From Polyangia bacterium (lineage in GTDB: Bacteria > Myxococcota_A > Polyangia > Nannocystales > Nannocystaceae): 64,000 nucleotides of DNA. The stretch spans positions 186,001-250,000 of the forward strand of contig JAUIFF010000008.1 in NCBI GenBank assembly GCA_030429545.1, written 5' to 3'. The translations under genes were made by a program, and so were the position numbers. This document shows, in pieces, positions 43,642-52,481 of this stretch; the stretch's first letter is position 1, and each line of letters starts with the position of its first letter. Under the pieces are notes generated by a model, which ran no database searches, was not told where the DNA came from, and saw nothing but the letters and a program-made list of their open reading frames with translations.

Positions 43642-45516
43642 GTGTCGTCGCTCTCCGCCATTGTCTTTGGTTGTGCTGTCCACTTGGCCGTGTTCAGTCC
43701 GGGATTTGATCGCACCACCGGAGCTCCGATCCGCGAAGATCCGATTAAGCCCGCGCAACCGGCCAAGCCAACGTCGCCAACGACAACATCTTCGCCGAGC
43801 TCCACTCCCCGTCCGTCGAGTTCACCACGGACAGCGCCCACGCCAACGCCCGTGCGTCCGCGGCCACGTCCGCGGCCATCGTCCTCCGGTCCAGTCACCG
43901 CCGGCGACGGGCCGATTGACAGCGGTCCGATCGACGCCGGCGAAATGCCGCAGTTTTCCAGTGGCGAGCAACCTCCGCCGTTCGAGACCGAGGCGGTCGA
44001 ACTCAGCTTGGTCTTGCAAGAGGCCCTCGAGCACAACCTAGACCTGCGGACCAATGCCATCGATGTGGCGATCAACGAGGCCAACATCATGGCTGCGATC
44101 GGTGCCTACGATGTGTTTGTTTCGGCGAGCCTGACCGGTAGCTTCCAAAAACTCCCGCAGCGCGGTTCGGCGTTTACGATTAGCACCGGTGCACGTTCGC
44201 TCGGGGGCTCGGTGGGCTTTAATCGCCGGCTCGAAACCGGTGGAACCATCGACCTGACGATGTCGGCCACCCGGGAACTTCGGGACCAGCCGATCTCGTT
44301 TTTCAACCCGGCCGCCGGCTCGATCGTGTTGGCGACCTACACGGCTCGGCCAACCCTCACACTCACCCATCCGCTGCTCAAGGGGGCTGGCCTCAAGGTC
44401 AACCGCGCCGATATCGACCGCGCCCGCCTGGCCAAGACGCAAACCGAAGCCCAGCAGATGATCACCGCGCAAAACGTGGTGCGCGACATCGTGGTTGCCT
44501 ACTGGGAACTGTTGTATGCACAACGGGATCTCGAGAACAAACGCCGGAGCCTAGAGCTCGCCCAGGAGCAGCTCACCCGCACCCAGGCCGAGGTCGCCGC
44601 GGGCCGGCGCTCGCCGATCGACGGACGCTCGCTCGAGCAGACCCTGGCCCAACGTGAAAACGATTTGTTGCTGGCCGAAAACAACCTGCTCGACCGCTCG
44701 CTCACGCTGCGCACGCTCATGGGCCAGGACCTCGCCAGCCAGGATGTGCTCGGGCTTTCGCCGGCGACCGATCCCCAGGCCCTCAAGCCACGGGCGATCG
44801 ATCACAAGGCCGAAATCGAGTTGGCGATGAAGGCCAATCCGCAGATCCGCCAGCTGCAGTTGGCGATTGCCTCGCGCCGGATCGATGAGTATGTCGCCGC
44901 CAACCAACGTTTGGTTCAGCTCGATGTACGTGCAAGCTTTTCGCCCCAGGGCCGTAGTATCGACAGCACCCCGAATGCCGACACCGGCGATCCTGGCGAA
45001 AAGGGCAGCTGGGGCAAGGCGTTTCGCAACTTCTTCAACGACGATATTTCCAACGGCCTGCTCGCCGACTTTCAGGTCGACGGCTCGATCAACCTGACCT
45101 GGGATGTCCAAAACCGGACGCCCAAGGCCAATCACCAACGTGCCCTGCTCGAGCTTCACAAGGCCGAGGCCAACCTTTCGGCCATGCGTCAAAACATTTC
45201 GGGGCAGGTGATTCGGCTGTCGAGCAACCTGCGAAACGCCGGCAAACGGATGGAGGTCACGGCCTCGTCGGTCGAGCTCGCCGAGGAAAACCTCAAGGCC
45301 GAGACCGCCCGCTACTCGGTTGGGCGCTCGACCAGCTACGACGTGATGTTTCGGATGGACGAGTTGGAGCTGGCGATGGCCAACTCCCTGCGGGCCCAGA
45401 TCGACTACCTGCAATCACTCACCGAGCTGCAGCTGCTGACCGGTGAGTTGTTGCCGTCGTACGGTCTCGAAGTTGTCAGCCAGCGCCGCGCGTTCGAGAC
45501 CTCCAAACGCAAGTGA
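43642..45516 (+). CDS. TolC-family outer-membrane efflux protein with Pro/Ser-rich N-terminal extension
   Basis: The 624-residue protein has an unusual start: a GTG codon, a weak signal-like segment (SSLSAIVFGCAVHLAVFSP) and ~75 residues of Pro/Ser/Thr/Arg. From about residue 120 it is a TolC-type factor: VELSLVLQEALEHNLDLRTNAID, long helices with coiled-coil character (LLYAQRDLENKRRSLELAQEQLTRTQAEVAAGR) repeated in two halves, and NLRNAGKRMEVTASSVELAEENLKAETARYSVGRS. It would form a trimeric exit duct. No adaptor or pump gene is adjacent. A different upstream start cannot be excluded. Confidence 0.88.
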   Translation: MSSLSAIVFGCAVHLAVFSPGFDRTTGAPIREDPIKPAQPAKPTSPTTTSSPSSTPRPSSSPRTAPTPTPVRPRPRPRPSSSGPVTAGDGPIDSGPIDAGEMPQFSSGEQPPPFETEAVELSLVLQEALEHNLDLRTNAIDVAINEANIMAAIGAYDVFVSASLTGSFQKLPQRGSAFTISTGARSLGGSVGFNRRLETGGTIDLTMSATRELRDQPISFFNPAAGSIVLATYTARPTLTLTHPLLKGAGLKVNRADIDRARLAKTQTEAQQMITAQNVVRDIVVAYWELLYAQRDLENKRRSLELAQEQLTRTQAEVAAGRRSPIDGRSLEQTLAQRENDLLLAENNLLDRSLTLRTLMGQDLASQDVLGLSPATDPQALKPRAIDHKAEIELAMKANPQIRQLQLAIASRRIDEYVAANQRLVQLDVRASFSPQGRSIDSTPNADTGDPGEKGSWGKAFRNFFNDDISNGLLADFQVDGSINLTWDVQNRTPKANHQRALLELHKAEANLSAMRQNISGQVIRLSSNLRNAGKRMEVTASSVELAEENLKAETARYSVGRSTSYDVMFRMDELELAMANSLRAQIDYLQSLTELQLLTGELLPSYGLEVVSQRRAFETSKRK

Positions 45517-45523
45517 CGAACGG

Positions 45524-46234
45524 CTAGCTGCGCTGGCGCACGGCCCAGTACTCCGCCGGGATTTGCAGGAGGTTGCCATCGGGCAGCGGCTGGGTGGTGT
45601 GCATCGCGGTGTCGCCATGGGCGAGAATCTCAAAGTTGTCGCCAAACAGTTTTTGGATGTCACCGGGGGCAAGCGCCGCGGGTCGAATCCCGTGGGCGAG
45701 GACCTCGGCGAGTTTGGGCGGCGGCGTTTGAATCTGGGCCATCATGCGATGGGCCTTGCCCCCGAGCTCGACGATGAGTGCGGTGCCGGTTTGGCCAATC
45801 AGGGTTTGCACACCGGCGATCGCCTGTTGCCAGTGATCGGGGTTGAGCTGGTGAATCACCCCGCGGATGTACACGTGGGCATCGCCGATGTCGGCGTGCA
45901 GGGAACGACATGCATCTACATCTAAAATGTCGAGCTGGCGAAAGCTGACATTGGCCATCGTCGATTTTTCTGCCACCGCATCGATCACGACCTGGGAGAT
46001 ATCGACGCCGACAACCCGGTCAAAATGCTGACCAAAAAACCAGGTTTGAGTGGCGTTTCCACAGCCTAGGTCGACAAGTGGGCGGTCGTTTGCGAGGTGT
46101 GCTTGCACGGTTTTGAGATCGCGGGCCGCCGCATGGTCGGGCGCCACATCCCACAGCGCTGCGCCGGTTTGGGCGGTGATGTCACCCCAATATTGATCCC
46201 AGGTCGTTTGGTACGAATCGTTGGTCGCCACCAC
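45524..46234 (-). CDS. class I SAM-dependent methyltransferase
   Basis: The 236-residue protein starts MVATNDSYQTTWDQYWGD and carries motif I VDLGCGNATQTW, motif II VVGVDIS, and a DILDVDACRSLHADIGD segment. It resembles thiopurine/tellurite-type methyltransferases (WD-YW N-terminus). Substrate unknown. The gene is convergent with the TolC gene, whose stop is only a few bases away. Confidence 0.85.
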   Translation of the reverse strand: MVATNDSYQTTWDQYWGDITAQTGAALWDVAPDHAAARDLKTVQAHLANDRPLVDLGCGNATQTWFFGQHFDRVVGVDISQVVIDAVAEKSTMANVSFRQLDILDVDACRSLHADIGDAHVYIRGVIHQLNPDHWQQAIAGVQTLIGQTGTALIVELGGKAHRMMAQIQTPPPKLAEVLAHGIRPAALAPGDIQKLFGDNFEILAHGDTAMHTTQPLPDGNLLQIPAEYWAVRQRS

Positions 46235-46348
46235 GCGAGTGTGTCTCGAGCGGTGACGGGGCGTCTAGCCCGTGTTGCCGTGCAACCGAGGCTTGCCCAA
46301 AGCAGCCGCGCGCTTTCGCCGAGGCCGACAAACTGTGTTTATTTGCTG

Positions 46349-47170
46349 CTACGAAAGTGCCGACAGTCCGAGGACGTCGCTCATGTCGTAGAGGCCCGGG
46401 GGTTGGCTGGCCACCCATTGGGCCGCTCGCAGTGCTCCGCGCGCGAAGATCGTTCGGTCACCGGCGCGGTGCGTGAGTTCGATGCGCTCGCCATCGGTCA
46501 GGAACATCAGTGTATGTTCACCGGCCGAGTCGCCACCGCGGGCCGAGGACAGGCCAATCTCCTTGACACCGCGCGGTTCGTTGGTGCTGCCGCCACGACC
46601 GGCGACGATGACCTCGTCGGGGTTGCGGTCCATCGCCCGCGCGATGCGTTTGGCGATCCGCTTGGCGGTGCCCGACGGCGCATCGCGTTTGTGACGGTGG
46701 TGTAGCTCAAACAGTTCGATGTTCCAGTCGTCACCGAGCGCCCGTGCGGCCAGGCCGGCAAGACGGGTCAGCAGCGTGATACCGGCACTGAAGTTGGCAG
46801 CACTGACAATCGGGATTGTCTTGGCAGCGCTGCGCAACAGGTCGAGCGACTCCTTGTCGAGACCGGTGGTGCCAAGCACGAGGGCCACACCGGCATCGCG
46901 GCAGCGTTCGATATTGGTTTGGGTCGCCTCGGGCAACGAGAAGTCGACGACAACCGTGTTGCGGCGCGGGGCCAGGTTGTCGGTGACGGTCACGCCAATT
47001 GGGTGCAGGCCGGCAAGGGTACCCGCATCTTGACCGCGGCCAGGACCGCCCGAGCGGTCGACCGCGCCGTCGAGTACGAGCGTATCGCTTTTGACAACTT
47101 CGCCGATCAGGGCCTTACCCATGCGCCCGCGGGCGCCGACGATGACGACAGGAGTGAGACGGGAGCTCAT
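46349..47170 (-). CDS. dapB: 4-hydroxy-tetrahydrodipicolinate reductase
   Basis: The 273-residue protein matches DapB throughout: NAD(P)-binding VVIVGARGRMGKALI near the N-terminus, VVVDFSLPEATQTN, ALVLGTTGLDKESL, SAANFSAGITLL, and the substrate/catalytic ELHHRHKRDAPSGTA followed by RGG and GEHTLMFL-DGERIELTHRA. It reduces the DapA product in the diaminopimelate/lysine pathway. It lies 24 nt downstream of dapA with its own GAGG, forming a dapA-dapB operon. Confidence 0.96.
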   Translation of the reverse strand: MSSRLTPVVIVGARGRMGKALIGEVVKSDTLVLDGAVDRSGGPGRGQDAGTLAGLHPIGVTVTDNLAPRRNTVVVDFSLPEATQTNIERCRDAGVALVLGTTGLDKESLDLLRSAAKTIPIVSAANFSAGITLLTRLAGLAARALGDDWNIELFELHHRHKRDAPSGTAKRIAKRIARAMDRNPDEVIVAGRGGSTNEPRGVKEIGLSSARGGDSAGEHTLMFLTDGERIELTHRAGDRTIFARGALRAAQWVASQPPGLYDMSDVLGLSALS

Positions 47171-47194
47171 GATTTGCCTCGTGGAGTTGCTGGG

Positions 47195-48127
47195 TTATCC
47201 GGTCGCACCGGAGCGTTCGAGAGCAGCCAACAGGGTGCGGTAGTCTTGGCACGTTGTGTCCATCGCCAACATCGGCAGGCGGATATCGGCGCGACACAGC
47301 CCCAATGCAGCCGCAGCCGCTTTGACTGGAATCGGGTTGCTTTGCAAAAACAAAGCCTTGGTGAGGTCGAGTTGTTGCGAGTGCAGCCGGCGGGCGCGTA
47401 CGAGGTCGCCTGCCCATACCGCTTCGCAAAGTCGGGCGACGGTCGCGGGGATCAGGTTGGAGACCACCGAAATCACACCGTCGCCACCCACCGCCATAAA
47501 CGGGAGAATCGTGTAGTCGTCGCCGCTGAGCAGCGAAAACGGAGCCGGGCAACTGGTGCGGATGTCGACCGCCCGGGTCATATCGCCGGTCGCTTCTTTA
47601 ATGGCGATGATCTGTGGGTGTTTGGCCAGGGTCGCGACGGTATCGGCCCGCATGTCGCTGCCCGTGCGTCCGGGGACGTTGTAGAGCACAACCGGCAGGT
47701 CACTGGCCTCGGCAATGGCCGTGAAGTGGGCGACCAGCCCGGCCTGTGTCGGTTTGTTGTAGTAGGGCACGACCTGCAGCGTGGCGTCGACCCCCAGGTC
47801 TGTGCACGCGCGGGTCAGCTCGATCGCCTTGGCCGTGTTGTTGGCACCGGCACCGGCGACAATCGGCACGCGGCCGTTGGCGACCTCGACAACGGTCTTG
47901 ATGACATGGCGCTGCTCGGCCGGGGACAACGTGGCCGACTCACCGGTTGTGCCACACGGCACCAAACCGTGGATGCCAGCGGCGATCTGCCGCTCGACAT
48001 GGGCTTTGAGCGCACCGTCATCGACCTTGTTGCCCTGCATCGGGGTGATCAACGCGGTCAAGGCCCCCCGAATCGGGCGGCGTTGCATGGGAGGGTCTGA
48101 TGAGGGCGCGGCTTCGGACACGGACAT
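47195..48127 (-). CDS. dapA: 4-hydroxy-tetrahydrodipicolinate synthase
   Basis: The 310-residue protein has the DapA TIM-barrel features: GALTALITPMQGNKVDD, GLVPCGTTGESATLSPAEQ, the tyrosine motif VVLYNVPGRTGSDM and the Schiff-base lysine in IIAIKEATGD, and LLSGDDYTILPFMAVGGDGVISV. It condenses pyruvate with aspartate semialdehyde as the first committed step to DAP and lysine. ATG 48127 gives a 14-residue leader; ATG 48088 at MQRRPIRGA is an alternative closer to the family start. Confidence 0.96.
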   Translation of the reverse strand: MSVSEAAPSSDPPMQRRPIRGALTALITPMQGNKVDDGALKAHVERQIAAGIHGLVPCGTTGESATLSPAEQRHVIKTVVEVANGRVPIVAGAGANNTAKAIELTRACTDLGVDATLQVVPYYNKPTQAGLVAHFTAIAEASDLPVVLYNVPGRTGSDMRADTVATLAKHPQIIAIKEATGDMTRAVDIRTSCPAPFSLLSGDDYTILPFMAVGGDGVISVVSNLIPATVARLCEAVWAGDLVRARRLHSQQLDLTKALFLQSNPIPVKAAAAALGLCRADIRLPMLAMDTTCQDYRTLLAALERSGATG

Positions 48128-48242
48128 CGGGCGGCGCGACCTTAGCAGTCTTGGACAAAACGCGCCATGCCCGGAGCTGTGCACTCGCTGCAAAGCGACG
48201 GGTTGCGACCGTCACACAAACCGGCCGAGCCGAGTGTTGTTG

Positions 48243-49028
48243 CTACCGCGGGGCAGGTTGGGGCTGCACGGCAGGTGCGGGCTGCGGTTGTCCGGCCGGG
48301 GCAGGTTGAGGTGCAGGTTGAGGTGCGGGCTGGGGTTGCGCGGCAGGTGCGGGCTGGCGCACGTTGGGTGCCGGTTGCGGTTGCCCGGGCGGGTTTGATG
48401 CGGCTTGGACCGCGGCCGCATGGGCGATGCTCTGCTCGAGCCGTTGCAGGCGCGAGTACACATCTTGACGCGAGTACGAAGCCTGCATCTTGGTGAGGGC
48501 CTCGGTAAACATCTGCGAGATCGCGAGGTCGATCTCCGAACTCGGGCGGTTGGGGCCCTGGGCCGTACTATTTTTTGCCCAGACATAGGCCGTCTTACCG
48601 GCGGCGTACATCGTCATCGACCAGTTCATCATGGGCCGGACCGTGCCATCGCTCAGCCGCTCGAGCCGAATCCAGTGTATTTGCACATCGAGCCACAGGT
48701 AGATCCCACCCAGGGTGGTGCCCGGGGCGATGATATCGACATGGGTAAACAGCCGCTGCAGGCTCGCTTTGACATCGCGCGACAAAAACGTCGGCAGCCC
48801 GTGGACCTCGACCTCGCGTGCCCCCTCGCCGGTGGCGAGCAGGGCGGGCGGCACCTTGTTGATGTCGTGGACGACGTAGAGCGGGACCGAGATCTGCGGT
48901 GGCGTCTGGCCGACAGGTTGGGCGATTTGGTTGCCCTCGACCTGGTAGGTGTGCGAGCAGGCGGTCGCAAACACGGCGACCGCCGCAGTAAGAAACGGAG
49001 CGAGGAGACGACGGGCGCAAAAACTCAT
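48243..49028 (-). CDS. lipoprotein with QPQPAP-repeat tail
   Basis: The 261-residue product starts MSFCARRLLAPFLTAAVAVFATAC (lipobox FATAC). The mature domain (VPLYVVHDINKVPPALLATGEG, FLSRDVKASLQRLFTHVDIIAPGTT, YLWLDVQIHWIRLERLSDGT) is not a family I recognise with certainty; its shape resembles small periplasmic lipoproteins. The C-terminal ~60 residues are PQPAP-type repeats that may span or bind the cell wall. No enzyme motif is seen. The gene follows dapA-dapB on the same strand but is not tightly spaced. Confidence 0.72.
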   Translation of the reverse strand: MSFCARRLLAPFLTAAVAVFATACSHTYQVEGNQIAQPVGQTPPQISVPLYVVHDINKVPPALLATGEGAREVEVHGLPTFLSRDVKASLQRLFTHVDIIAPGTTLGGIYLWLDVQIHWIRLERLSDGTVRPMMNWSMTMYAAGKTAYVWAKNSTAQGPNRPSSEIDLAISQMFTEALTKMQASYSRQDVYSRLQRLEQSIAHAAAVQAASNPPGQPQPAPNVRQPAPAAQPQPAPQPAPQPAPAGQPQPAPAVQPQPAPR

Positions 49029-49155
49029 AGGCCGGTGCAGGGTACCAGACCGACGCCTGCAGCTGGGAGAAACACGCAATGGCCGGCGGCCACGGGGGCG
49101 TGGGACCCCAGGGCATCCACACCGGGGGCAAAATCATGCATGAGCAATGATTGCG

Positions 49156-49914
49156 CTACGCCCGTGGCCGGGCAAACCCGACCTGGATCTGAACATTTTG
49201 TATAGACAAATAGTCGAGCAACGCGGCGATAAACAGGCTCACGCCGACGAGCTCGAGTGACTCTTCGACCAGGTCGATCAGGGCGTAGCCGAGGTTGTCC
49301 GAGCCATACTCGGCGGCCCAGTAGCCCAGCGGCAACTCCATCGCCAGGGCCCCGCCGACATACAGGGCCCCCGCCCAGATCACCTGGGTTTTGACCTCGC
49401 TCGGCAGCTCCCAAACAAACCTCCCGTAGATGCCGGCGAGGGCGAGTACCACCGCCGTTCCGGGGATCACCCAGCCGTAGTAGAGCCAGCCATCGGTGTC
49501 AAACCACGAGCTTGCGGCCTCGTGCACGCCAACGGCCTCGTCCATCGAGATATAGGCAAACCCGAGGCAAAGTCCCCACCAGTGGCGCACCCGGGCGCGA
49601 CTTGTGTGGGCGACAACCGCCAACAGCAAGCTGCAGCAAAGCAGCAGTGAGGCGGCAAACCAGGTCGGCACATTACCCTCGTAGCTCAGCGAAAAAGTTG
49701 GGACCAAGATCCCCGGGTCGAGCTCGAGCGCGCGGTACTCGATCCACTCGACGGCAAACCCAATGGCAGCAAGTATCGCAACTGCAAAAAGCAGCACCCG
49801 GCGAATCTGTGACGCCCGAACCGTCACCGCGGTCGTTTGCCCCGACACGCCGGCAGGGTACCGAAAACTGCGGCCGACAACGGCCGGTTGTTGCCCCTCG
49901 GTAAAACCGCGCAT
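49156..49914 (-). CDS. integral membrane protein with conserved acidic/His residues
   Basis: The 252-residue protein (ATG 49914) has about six membrane helices (VLLFAVAILAAIGFAVEW, WFAASLLLCCSLLLAVVAHT, WWGLCLGFAYISMDEAVGVHE, YGWVIPGTAVVLALAGIY, VIWAGALYVGGALAMELPLGY, ESLELVGVSLFIAALL). Polar residues inside helices (MDE, HE, EESLE) hint at metal or substrate binding. I do not recognise the family. It is divergent from the LETM1-like gene, the two starts being 48 nt apart, so they may share control. Confidence 0.7.
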   Translation of the reverse strand: MRGFTEGQQPAVVGRSFRYPAGVSGQTTAVTVRASQIRRVLLFAVAILAAIGFAVEWIEYRALELDPGILVPTFSLSYEGNVPTWFAASLLLCCSLLLAVVAHTSRARVRHWWGLCLGFAYISMDEAVGVHEAASSWFDTDGWLYYGWVIPGTAVVLALAGIYGRFVWELPSEVKTQVIWAGALYVGGALAMELPLGYWAAEYGSDNLGYALIDLVEESLELVGVSLFIAALLDYLSIQNVQIQVGFARPRA

Positions 49915-49961
49915 CGGGAATTCACCCACACGTGGCGTCCGCGTGATACACAATTTACGCG

Positions 49962-51008
49962 ATGGACCGTGACGAGCCCGGGAAGCCTGCGCAGGGGTCA
50001 TCAGTTTACGACGAGCCCGACCTGTTGGCGCTCGCGTCAGCTTTTGAGCCGCCGGCAGCGGGCCTTTCACGACCACGCAGTGTGCTCGACTTGGTCGCCG
50101 ACGAGCTCGACCGCGGTGGCGTCAACACCATTGAGTTGCGGGCCCTTCAGGTCGAGTACGAGGTCATTTCGCGGCCGCCGAGTCTGCTCAAACGGCTGTC
50201 GAACAAAGCCCGCAACATCGCCAAACAACAGTGGGGACACCTCGTCGGCGAGCTCCGAGAGAGCCGCGAGGCCATGACCCTGATCGTCGCCCGGGTTCGG
50301 GGTGAGCGCGAGTTGTCAGCCGAGGAGCAGGCCTCGATCCGTGCCCAGCTACTCGACCTTGTCAAAGTCTTTCCCGCCGGTTTGATCGCGGCGGCCAACA
50401 CCGCGTTGCCGGTGCCCGGGACCAGTGTATTTACACCTTGGATCCTGTGCCGGCTCGGACTCATGCCCTCGCGCTGGCGCGAGGCCCATCTGCTCGACCG
50501 CCTGCGCGAGCAACAGGCCAAGTTGCGGGCCGAGGGGCACGAGGCCGAGGCCGAACAACTCGAGGCCTTCCGCATACAGCTCGAACACGAGGCCGAGGCC
50601 CGCGAGGCGCTGTCGACCAAGTGCCGAATCCTGACCCACTGGGATGCCAACGGCAACGGTGAGTGGGACCCTGAAGAGCGTGAGGCCTATGCCGCCGAGG
50701 TCCGAAAAATGCGGGAGCTCGCAACCCGCCACGCCAGCTCCAAGCGTTGGTACTTCGAGTACGAAGGCGAGGTCTACGGGGCCCATTACCTGACCGAGGT
50801 CGACATCCGCCGGGGCGCGGGCATGCTCGTGTGTTTCGACGGCAAAACCGGTTGGATCGCCCTCTCAGACCTACTTGCCGACGACGAAGGGGCACACGAT
50901 TCGCACCTGGTCTCCATCGATGAGAGCGGTGACGAGCTTGTCGACGACGACGGGATCCACGACCTCACTGAGGAGTCGCTGCTACTAGAGGTCGGCGAAA
51001 TCGACTGA
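49962..51008 (+). CDS. LETM1-like protein with EF-hand-like loop
   Basis: The 348-residue soluble protein contains a LETM1-type core (LVKVFPAGLIAAANTALP followed by TPWILCRLGLMPSRWREAHLLDRLREQQAKLR), matching the mitochondrial cation-exchanger family, then a charged coiled coil and an EF-hand-like loop (DANGNGEWDPEE). The hydrophobic core may be a membrane-associated hairpin. Function in bacteria is not established; ion or membrane homeostasis is an inference. It contains an exact TGYA-N2-TRCA palindrome. Confidence 0.6.
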   Translation: MDRDEPGKPAQGSSVYDEPDLLALASAFEPPAAGLSRPRSVLDLVADELDRGGVNTIELRALQVEYEVISRPPSLLKRLSNKARNIAKQQWGHLVGELRESREAMTLIVARVRGERELSAEEQASIRAQLLDLVKVFPAGLIAAANTALPVPGTSVFTPWILCRLGLMPSRWREAHLLDRLREQQAKLRAEGHEAEAEQLEAFRIQLEHEAEAREALSTKCRILTHWDANGNGEWDPEEREAYAAEVRKMRELATRHASSKRWYFEYEGEVYGAHYLTEVDIRRGAGMLVCFDGKTGWIALSDLLADDEGAHDSHLVSIDESGDELVDDDGIHDLTEESLLLEVGEID

Positions 51009-51154
51009 CAGACGCGCCAACGTGATTGTTGGTACAACGAACCCGCAGGAAGTTTCGAGCCCAAAACGGTCCGGCCGAGTCGTTTGCCTGTACAACTAAG
51101 CCCTAGACGGGTCTTACAGCCAGCGAGCGGTCGAATGATTGATTACCGGTACGA

Positions 51155-52237
51155 CTAGAGCGTGGGGATACCGGCCCACCCGTGGGCGCGCGCGATCGAG
51201 GTGCACCCGCCACGGGCGAGCAGCAGGGTGCGCAGCCGTTCGAGCCGGACCTTGAGCGGGACCTTGAGCTCGGGTTGGCGCTTGCGCAACGCCTTCACAA
51301 ATCCATCGCCCGGCGTGGTGTCGGAGCCCGGGTCGGCGAGGTCGATCCCGTGTAACTCGAGGTGCAAAAACCGGCGGACCGCGGCCTGGGCCGCGAGCGA
51401 ACCCGGCCCTGAAAGCACAAACGTACCGACCATTGGCAGCCGCAGCCCGGGGCTCACGCTGATCGGCACCTCCCACATCCCGACCTCCGGCATGAAGTGG
51501 GGTTGCGACGGCCCGATAAAACTCTGCCACCCGCGCTTTTGCGAAACCGTTTCGAGGCCCTTGGTCGCCATCCAGGCGATCGCCCCGAGTTTGGCGAGGT
51601 AGTACATTGGCGAGGGCAGGCGCGACGAATCGTAGCGATAGCCGAGTGCGCTGACCTGGTCTAGGAGGTTGCGGTCGTGGGTATACCCCGGTGCGCGAAA
51701 GCCAATGGGGTCCGCACCGATTGCCCGTAGTAGCTGGTCGCAGCGCAACACGTCGTCAAAGATCTCAGCTGAGGGCCGGACCGTGAGGTCGTAGGCGTGG
51801 GCATAGCTGTGGTTTCCGAGTTCGTGCCCAGCCGCAAGCGCTTGCTGCAGCAACTTTGCCCCCTTGCCCGAGCCGTTGAGGTCGCGCTCGAGGTCCCGGC
51901 CGATCACAAAAAAAGTTGCGCGTACATCAAGCTCGTCAAACAGTTCGAGGTAGCGCGGCAGGCAGCGCTCCAACACCAGGCCCAAGCTCTCCTCGGGGGG
52001 CGGAGGCAACCCGTGGATCGCGTGGTAGCAGGAGAGGTCGTCGAGGTCGACGCTGACGATCGTCAACGGGCGCGGGCCGAGTTTGGTGGTAAAGCCGTCG
52101 ACATCGTCGTCTTCAGCTGTGGGGTCGCCCTGCGGGTCCGCGGTGGGGGCTTCGGCGGCGACAGGTTCGGCCTTGGCGGTGAACAGTCGAGGGATCGCGG
52201 GGAGAAGACCGGGTTTTTGCGGGGGGCTTGGCTGCAT
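51155..52237 (-). CDS. polysaccharide deacetylase (NodB-like)
   Basis: The 360-residue protein has a low-complexity N-terminus and a NodB-type carbohydrate esterase 4 domain: IVSVDLDDLSCYH (the metal Asp pair), ATFFVIGRDLE, GHELGNHSYAHAYDL (the His-x3-His metal site) and IGFRAPGYTHD. It removes N- or O-acetyl groups from a cell-surface or cell-wall polysaccharide. No signal peptide is obvious, so it may act on an intermediate inside the cell, as the PuuE/exopolysaccharide DUF3473 group does. Confidence 0.88.
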   Translation of the reverse strand: MQPSPPQKPGLLPAIPRLFTAKAEPVAAEAPTADPQGDPTAEDDDVDGFTTKLGPRPLTIVSVDLDDLSCYHAIHGLPPPPEESLGLVLERCLPRYLELFDELDVRATFFVIGRDLERDLNGSGKGAKLLQQALAAGHELGNHSYAHAYDLTVRPSAEIFDDVLRCDQLLRAIGADPIGFRAPGYTHDRNLLDQVSALGYRYDSSRLPSPMYYLAKLGAIAWMATKGLETVSQKRGWQSFIGPSQPHFMPEVGMWEVPISVSPGLRLPMVGTFVLSGPGSLAAQAAVRRFLHLELHGIDLADPGSDTTPGDGFVKALRKRQPELKVPLKVRLERLRTLLLARGGCTSIARAHGWAGIPTL

Positions 52238-52439
52238 ATCGGCTCCGGCGGCGTGCCGGCGCCAGTGTTGCCCGTATCCCGGCTTCTGTCACGGGGGATC
52301 CGCAAATGTCTGTAGATCCTCAAAAAAACCGGTTTTGGGCCATGAAAAATCGCGCTCGCCCACAAACGCCAGGGCCGGTGCGCGCCCACATCGACCGTCG
52401 AACCCGACCGCGAGCGCCCGGTGTTCGCCGCCGCAATTT

Positions 52440-52481
52440 TTAATAAATATGCTTATACACAAAATATAATGTCTATACAAT
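52440..52481. promoter_or_regulatory. AT-rich island between genes, possible promoter
   Basis: About 42 nt of unusually AT-rich sequence including TATAAT-like strings and two one-mismatch copies of the TGYA-N2-TRCA palindrome (52450-52459, 52470-52479), between the lipoprotein stop at 52482 and the deacetylase gene start. Promoter function is inferred. Confidence 0.35.

Noticed and set aside
45670..45695. GTCGAATCC-like string resembling a tRNA T-loop (also at about 56042).
   Set aside because: They lie inside methyltransferase and serA coding sequence, with no cloverleaf around them.
46919..48100. 393-codon frame antisense to dapA and dapB.
   Set aside because: Both dap genes are unambiguous on the other strand, and the frame is low in motif content.
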